From Marinobacter salarius (GTDB lineage Bacteria > Pseudomonadota > Gammaproteobacteria > Pseudomonadales > Oleiphilaceae), in assembly GCA_000831005.1 (NCBI GenBank), contig CP007152.1, positions 3,224,001-3,288,000 on the forward strand: a stretch of DNA of 64,000 nt, in the 5' to 3' direction. The notes beneath the pieces are model-generated. The model did not search any database, had not been told where the DNA came from, and was given only the letters and a program-made list of their open reading frames with translations. Position 1 is the first letter of the stretch. Every line of letters starts with the position of its first letter. Below, piece after piece: positions 58,374 through 64,000 of this stretch. The translations under genes and the position numbers were made by a program.

Positions 58374-59030
58374 GGTAGCCAATACAGCCAGGCCGACGAT
58401 CCAGCCGATGACCGCTGGCCAGAAGTTAACCATCTGGGGCGGCAGTTCTTCCTGCGGCTCTTGATCCCCCGCTGACTTTTCCGCCTCCATGTCGTCCTCG
58501 TCAGCGTCGTGGGCATGTGCATCCCGCAAGCTATACCAGTCGAACCACCCCGCCAGAAACTGCACAACCGGCGCCGGGAAGCTGCCGTTTTCCGCCATCG
58601 GCCGAACCTGGGGTTCCAGCGCGTCGGCAATTTCCTTGCGAACATGAGGCTGATCTGCAGGAGGCTCTCCAAGAATGGCTTTCCAGATCTGCGCGTCCTT
58701 GCTGCGACTTGAATCATTCAGCAAGGCTCGGACCTGGATAACCACCTCTCGTACCACCTGTCGTTCCGAGGCATCCAACTCCTGGTCCTCCTGCCTCACT
58801 GCCGCAGGGGTCTCAGCAACCTGAGGCCGCCTTTCATTACCGGCATCGGATGGACTGTTGTCCGTTTGCGGTTCCCCGCCCGTTGCTTCCTTGAAAGCCT
58901 GCCGCAGCCGTTCCAGTTCCTCGCCAGAGGCAAACTTTTCCTGCCGCTCATATGCCGCCCTGATACGGGCATGATCACCGGTGGGCTCGATACCCAATAC
59001 TTCCCAACAATTCATAGAGTTGTAACTCAT
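58344..59030 (-). CDS. Membrane-anchored protein with degenerate J-domain-like N-terminus
   Basis: Residues ~8-48 (CWEVLGIEPTGDHARIRAAY, then GEELERLRQAFKEA) follow the helix II-III spacing of J-domains, but the HPD tripeptide is absent. A charged, low-complexity middle follows with a helical segment, then an acidic patch (DAHAHDADEDDMEAEK). A single C-terminal transmembrane helix (FWPAVIGWIVGLAVLATLFS) ends the 228-residue protein. It is probably a tail-anchored inner-membrane protein that cannot stimulate Hsp70 in the usual way. Function unknown. Confidence 0.72.
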   Translation of the reverse strand: MSYNSMNCWEVLGIEPTGDHARIRAAYERQEKFASGEELERLRQAFKEATGGEPQTDNSPSDAGNERRPQVAETPAAVRQEDQELDASERQVVREVVIQVRALLNDSSRSKDAQIWKAILGEPPADQPHVRKEIADALEPQVRPMAENGSFPAPVVQFLAGWFDWYSLRDAHAHDADEDDMEAEKSAGDQEPQEELPPQMVNFWPAVIGWIVGLAVLATLFSGMGGGG

Positions 59031-59143
59031 TCATCAGACTTTCATTAAATTTTAGAGAGACAAATGTAATCTGGTCACCTAGGATATGAAAAAAGCGTTC
59101 ACCATAAAAAATCCCACACTCGGCAAAGTATAAAACGACACTC

Positions 59144-61329
59144 ATGCCCGTTACGACCTATCTCATTAAAATTCCGGGGCTTGTTCGCCTGATACTTATC
59201 GCAGTCGCCTGATGTCGGTGTTTGCGGGCACGTTCATTGCCGTTGTTCCGGTGGTAGCGGAGGAAAGCAACGACCAAATCTTCCAGCTGGCAGCGTTTGG
59301 TGATTCACCGGAAGCCTTTGAAATGGATTCCAGAATTCCAGAGGTGCTGACCACAACCCGCCTCAGGCAACCGAAGTCACGTGTGCCCGGCACGACCACC
59401 ATCATCACCGGCGAAATGATCCGGGATCTCGGCATCATGAACCTGGTGGAGGTGTTTCGCCTGGTCCCCGGCATGACCGTCGCGGAGGTCGGCAGCAACA
59501 ACCCGGTGACCAGTTACCACGGTACTGTACATTATGAGCAGCGCCGATTGCAGGTTCAGGTCGATGGCCGTACGTCATACCGCCCTAACCTGTCCGACAT
59601 GGACTGGAATACCATGCCGGTTCCCCTGGAGCTGATAGAACGAATCGAGGTCAGCCGCGGCCCAAACAGCGCCGCGTATGGCATCAATGCCTTCCTCGGA
59701 ACCATCAATATCATCACCCGCGCGCCCGAGGATACGGCCGGCGTTGAAACCCGCGCCATTACCGGTTCCAGAGGCTATAAACGGGTGTTTGGTTCCGCCG
59801 GCAACGTCTCAGGTGACTATAACTGGCGACTGGCCTACGAGAAACGCAAATCTGACGGTTTTGACGAGCAAGTAGACGACGACATCTACTACCCTTTCCA
59901 TGATGGCTATGACATCAACACCTTTAACTACGACAGCAGTTTGTTCCTGAACAGCCAATACAGTTTGGACCTGCGCGGCGGTGTGGTGGATGGCGTCAAT
60001 GAGGAGGACCAGATCAAGAACGGTAAGCTCGGCGCCGATGACCATCCTGACATCATCGTCGACGACTACTATCTACAAACCCGCCTGAACGTGACGACCT
60101 CCGAAAACCATTTCTATCATGTTCAGGCCAGCTTCCAGAACTATGATCGGCGGCAGCGCTGGAGCATATGCATTCCCGGGGATACCTTTAACAATATTCT
60201 TCAGGGAAACAGCTTTGATCTCGAACCCTGCACTGCCAACGAAGTAGACCCTTTCAGGGCAAATTTGAATGAAGACATTGAGGAATCCCGCCTGGAGTTC
60301 GAAATCCAGGATACCCTGTTGTTCAACCGGGATCTGAAGTTGGTATCGGGTCTTGGTTATCGTAAGGATACCTATCGATCAGAGACCTATTTCAATGGCC
60401 GCGGTAACAACTACCAGTCACAGGTTTTTGCGAACCTTGAGTACTCGCCTTTACGTTGGCTCACCCTGAACGCCGGCGGCAACTGGGAAAAAACCACCAC
60501 CACGGACGAAGGCTACTTTTCACCCAGGGTGGCGGCCAACTTCATCCTGGCCAACAACCACACGCTCCGATTTGTCTACTCCGAGGCAGTACGCACACCG
60601 GATGCGTTCGAACAGAATCCGGACTGGTCCTATCGTCCCAGGAATGTTCAGCCACCGTACACGTTTCTTGAAGGGCAACGATTCCTGGTCGCGAATCTGG
60701 TCGACCCCGCCACGTCGACGTATGGTAAAACACTTGAAGAAGAGCACATAATCTCCCGGGAAATAAGCTATTTTGGCCAGTACTATCTGGACAGTTCCAC
60801 CTTGTCACTGGAAGTTCGCTATTTCAACGACAAGCTTCGGGACATGATCAGCGGTATCATCAATGAAGAAGACTGGACCATCGACAACAATGTCGCACTC
60901 GATCAGAAAGGCTTTGAAGTAGAGGCGTCACTGGACTTTCCCGATACAAAACTGAGGATGAGCTATGCTTATCTGGATCAGGACGGCCGCTATACCGGCG
61001 CCAATGATCGTGATGCCGGTGACAAACAATATGCCATTGACCTGTTGGGGCGTTTGTCAGTCAGGCATTCAGGAAGTTTTGCGTGGATACAGGATCTGCC
61101 TTTCAACCTGACCTCATCGGCGGCATTCTATTTTGCGGATGAATTCCGGCGTTCACAGTTCGAACGTCTGGACCTGAGGCTGGCAAGGCACATTTTCAAA
61201 ACCGGCTACAGCTATGAGTTTGCCGTTACCATGCAACACTATCTGGATAAGGACACGACGGATCTGAGTCCTGATAACATCATCAGGGATCATAACCAGT
61301 TCTTCGCTGAAGTCGGCGTAAGATTCTAA
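59144..61329 (+). CDS. TonB-dependent outer-membrane receptor (one frameshift in the signal peptide)
   Basis: The likely start is the ATG at 59144 (MPVTTYLIKIPGLVRLILIA). One C is missing at 59208-59209, after which the signal peptide and mature protein follow. The plug domain has VLTTTRLRQPKSRVPGTTTI, RLVPGMTVAEVG and IERIEVSRGPNSAAYGINAF. A beta-barrel of about 550 residues follows, ending in FFAEVGVRF with the terminal aromatic residue needed for BAM insertion. About 728 residues are expected. Substrate unknown. It is the first gene of a set with a periplasmic binding protein and a hybrid kinase. Confidence 0.9.
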
Positions 61330-61364
61330 AGGCATCACACGGACGATACCCGACCCTGGACGGT

Positions 61365-62351
61365 ATGAAACCAACGTACAACACCAAAATGGGGAAAGAA
61401 TCAGGCGGCCATGCCAGTCGGCGCGCCCTGGGCGGTGCCGTACTGTTCCTGCTTTTCGTGTTGTCTGTGCCTTTTCAGCCTGTTTACGCGCAATCCTCGT
61501 CGGGTTCCCAGGTGTATCTGGCCGGTTCCGAGAACTCCGCTCTGAACCGCCGCATGATCACCCTTCTTAGGGAGGCGCTGGGCAGCACCGTCAACATTCG
61601 CTCCTTCAGCAGCGGCCAGACGTCTCAGGACAAAACCACGCCCGTTATTACGCTCGGGCCAGAAGCCTTTACTCGAGTTCGGCAAGAGAATCGTGATGTG
61701 CCTATCCTGGCTTTGCTTGTGGATCAATCGTTTATCAGTGGATATGCGGGACGCTCTGAAGGTTCGGTTTCAGGCATATTGTACAACCCCCCATTAATCA
61801 GGCAGGCCGTCGCTGGAAAGGAGATCCTGCCTCATGCCACCCGGGTGGCGATGCTTGCCCGTCCCGAGACCGTCGAACTCTACGAGTCCCTGGTTGATGA
61901 ACTTCCAGCTTATGGGCTCCGGGCGCGAGTATTTGTCGTCAGTTCCGACAACGACCTGATACCAACACTCATTCACGCGCTGAACTACGGTGACTTTATT
62001 CTGGCCGCGCCGGACAGCGGTATATACAACCCCCGAACCATCAAGCACATCCTGTTGACGGCCTACCGTCGCAACCGGATTGTCATCGGCCCGAGTCAGG
62101 CTTATGTCAAAGCGGGATCGCTGGCATCCACCTATACACCTTTAACCGAGATCTCCAAACTCGCAGCAAAATACATAGAACAATACCGCAGTGATGGTCA
62201 GTTTCCCCCGCCCGCCTATCCCGATGTCTTCAGAATTGAGCTAAACGACCAGGTTGCGCGTTCCCTGAACATTCCGCTGCCCGACCGTCAGGAGATCATC
62301 AACTCTATTAGCGAGCGGTTGGCTGGGTCCGAGGAGGCGTCTGATGAGTAA
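61365..62351 (+). CDS. ABC_sub_bind-like periplasmic protein paired with receptor and kinase
   Basis: A signal peptide (LFLLFVLSVPFQPVYAQS) precedes a two-lobed binding fold: PVITLGPEAFTRVRQENRDV, SGILYNPPLIRQAVAGKEIL, DFILAAPDSGIYNPRTIKHI and RNRIVIGPSQAYVKAGSLAS. It is related in style to the protein at 38589-39553. There are no ABC transporter genes. The hybrid kinase start overlaps its stop by eight bases, so it is very likely the periplasmic input partner of that kinase. Length 328, intact. Confidence 0.8.
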   Translation: MKPTYNTKMGKESGGHASRRALGGAVLFLLFVLSVPFQPVYAQSSSGSQVYLAGSENSALNRRMITLLREALGSTVNIRSFSSGQTSQDKTTPVITLGPEAFTRVRQENRDVPILALLVDQSFISGYAGRSEGSVSGILYNPPLIRQAVAGKEILPHATRVAMLARPETVELYESLVDELPAYGLRARVFVVSSDNDLIPTLIHALNYGDFILAAPDSGIYNPRTIKHILLTAYRRNRIVIGPSQAYVKAGSLASTYTPLTEISKLAAKYIEQYRSDGQFPPPAYPDVFRIELNDQVARSLNIPLPDRQEIINSISERLAGSEEASDE

Positions 62352-64000
62352 GCGTATGGGCAGGCCAGTCCCCCTCACGCGGAAGCTGCTGCTATTGGGT
62401 GCCGCTCCAGCGATCGTCATGTTCATCGTATTGATGGTGTTCTTTACGTCTGCTCGGCTTGATGACGCCCGCAAGGACCTGGCTGACAGCAGTCAGATGC
62501 TGGCTGACAGCCTTGCGCCGGCGGTTGAATACGCCGTCGTTTCGGGGAACACGGCGTCCCTTGAACAGATACTGTCGCAATCGCTGCGGCGCAGCCGCGC
62601 CCAATGGATACGCGTCTCCAACGTGGTCGGCGACGAGGTTGGATTTGTCTCCACGGACGACCCGGGCAATATCAGTGCTGAGGAGACCTTCGACGTCTTC
62701 GAATCTGAGATACTGCAGCAACCGCTTGATCTGGGCGAAGATCGCCAGACCGAATGGTTCGAACCCAACTACGGGTTCGGGTCAGGAGCGCTTCGCGTCG
62801 GTACTGTTCAGGTGGGCGTCAACAAAGCCCAACTCGCAGCACGCCGGCAGGACATCCTCTGGACATCACTGGCGGTTGGGTTTTCGTTGCTGCTGTTTAC
62901 GCTACTAATCGTCAAACACTCGCTGAACAGTATCGTCTCACCGATCCATGGCCTGTCCCGTCGGGTTGCAAAACTGATTAATCGGGAATACGAGGAAGTT
63001 GAGGTAGGCCTTGCCGGCGCTACCCGCGAAACCCGGGAGCTGGAGGAAAGCTCAATGCTCTCTCCAGGCACCTGAGGAACCTTAAGGCATCCCGGGACGA
63101 GACCCTGGCCTCTTCTGAAAAAGCCCGGGAACGGGCGGAAATGGCGAATCGAGCCAAATCCGAGTTTCTTGCCACCATGAGCCATGAGTTACGGACACCG
63201 CTCAATGGTGTTCTGGGGATGATTGAACTCGTGACCGATGAGGCCCTGAGCGCTCGGCAAAAGGACTATCTCCAGACGGCGCGGCAGTCCACTGAGGACT
63301 TGCTGACGGTCATCAATGACATCCTGGACTATTCCCATATTGACCGGGGTACGCTGGAACTGGATAACCGCGAGTTTGACCTGAAAGAGCTCATCACCAA
63401 CTGCACCGCCAGCTACCGTCATGTCGCCGAGCAGCAGGGTTTGGCGCTGTCCACCAAGTTTATCGGAGACTGGCCGGATCGTCTGCTTGTGCTGGGAGAC
63501 TCCCCGCGCCTGCGCCAGATCCTGGCGGGCCTTATCGATAATGCCATCAAGTTCACGGGCGACGGCTTCATCAAAGTACAGGCCAGCTTTTTCTCTCTTG
63601 AGGATAACTGCCTGGTGCTCAACTGCACTGTCAGTGATTCCGGCTGCGGCATTCCTGTTGAACGAATTCACGATATCTTTAACTCATTTGAGCAGCTTGA
63701 TACGGGTGATTCACGCAGTTATGGCGGAACCGGCATGGGGCTTTCGCTGGTCCAGAGGCTGGTTGAGCTGATGGGCGGTCACGTCAAAGTCGAGACCGAC
63801 ATTGGGAAAGGGTCGCAGTTCCGCTTCGAGCTGCCCTTTGAATTGGCAAACCGGGTCGATCATGTTGAGGCTGCGGAACAGGGCCCTGTCAAAACCGGCG
63901 GCGAGCAAGCCCGTGCTCTTGTGGTGGAGGACAACATGGTGAACCAGAGGGTCGCCACTGCCCTGCTCCGGCGGCTGGGCTTTGAGACAGACGCAGCGGC
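62344..64000 (+). CDS. Hybrid sensor histidine kinase, C-terminus outside window (one frameshift)
   Basis: Two transmembrane helices ([40 protein letters not shown]) enclose a ~140-residue periplasmic domain, followed by a HAMP region. One A is missing at 63047-63049; repair gives [16 protein letters not shown] and then [20 protein letters not shown] with the phospho-accepting histidine. N-box [20 protein letters not shown], then VSDSGCGIP and [20 protein letters not shown] complete the ATPase domain. A receiver domain begins [20 protein letters not shown] at the right edge. The architecture is BarA-like. Confidence 0.92.

Overview
The window looks like a chromosomal segment of a marine, heterotrophic gammaproteobacterium, most likely Marinobacter or a close relative. 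I base this on moderately GC-rich DNA, Mqo, FabH, a TRAP transporter, BVMO and LysR-type genes, a TonB receptor and dense, mostly leaderless operons. The genus is inference from gene content. The most pervasive property of the sequence is that about 30 genes carry one to three single-base frameshifts. Nearly all are a missing base at a run of identical bases, and the reading frame resumes at once with family-typical sequence. I read these as consensus errors rather than decay, so such genes are annotated at full length with the shift position stated.

Layout. 1-4.6 kb: a divergent cluster of a flippase-like membrane protein, a methyltransferase, a GT4 glycosyltransferase, a PTPS-like protein, a BchC-like dehydrogenase and a CDP-alcohol phosphatidyltransferase; three direct repeats lie in the divergent promoter. 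4.6-8.7 kb: YceI, an anchored protein of unknown function paired with a secreted lipase, and a drug/metabolite transporter. 8.7-8.9 kb: tRNA-Val(GAC) and its terminator. 9.2-17.7 kb: an accessory/stress region with a truncated LysR gene, a LysR regulator, two YcaC-like hydrolases, a pirin, a monooxygenase-domain membrane protein, an FMN reductase, an HCCA isomerase, an SDR, another LysR and a glyoxalase-family protein. The YcaC and pirin promoters share a 38-bp element. 17.7-22.4 kb: XdhC plus a Tat-exported molybdenum hydroxylase (IorAB type) and an orphan solute-binding protein.

22.6-32.3 kb: a complete polyol (mannitol/sorbitol) uptake and catabolism operon: AraC regulator, binding protein, two permeases, ATPase, mannitol 2-dehydrogenase, glucose-6-phosphate isomerase and fructokinase. 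32.4-38.3 kb: two glutathione transferases, a free-standing ATP-grasp ligase, malate:quinone oxidoreductase and an MFS carrier. 38.6-42.6 kb: an orphan binding protein next to a chemoreceptor, then a peptidoglycan-binding protein. 42.7-46.7 kb: transporters, a nitroreductase and a LysR.

46.6-52.5 kb: class II (degradative) HMG-CoA reductase downstream of a full TRAP transporter, divergent from a MocR regulator with a clear operator; this looks like a mevalonate uptake and catabolism locus. 52.5-59 kb: small DUF genes, FabH, a Baeyer-Villiger monooxygenase, a GntR regulator coupled to a bile-acid-symporter-family carrier, and a degenerate J-domain membrane protein. 59.1-64 kb: a TonB-dependent receptor, an ABC_sub_bind-type periplasmic protein and a hybrid histidine kinase that runs off the end. 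This second pairing of an orphan periplasmic binding protein with a sensory protein, together with the mevalonate locus and the pterin/glycosyl/lipid cluster, are the most interesting systems here.
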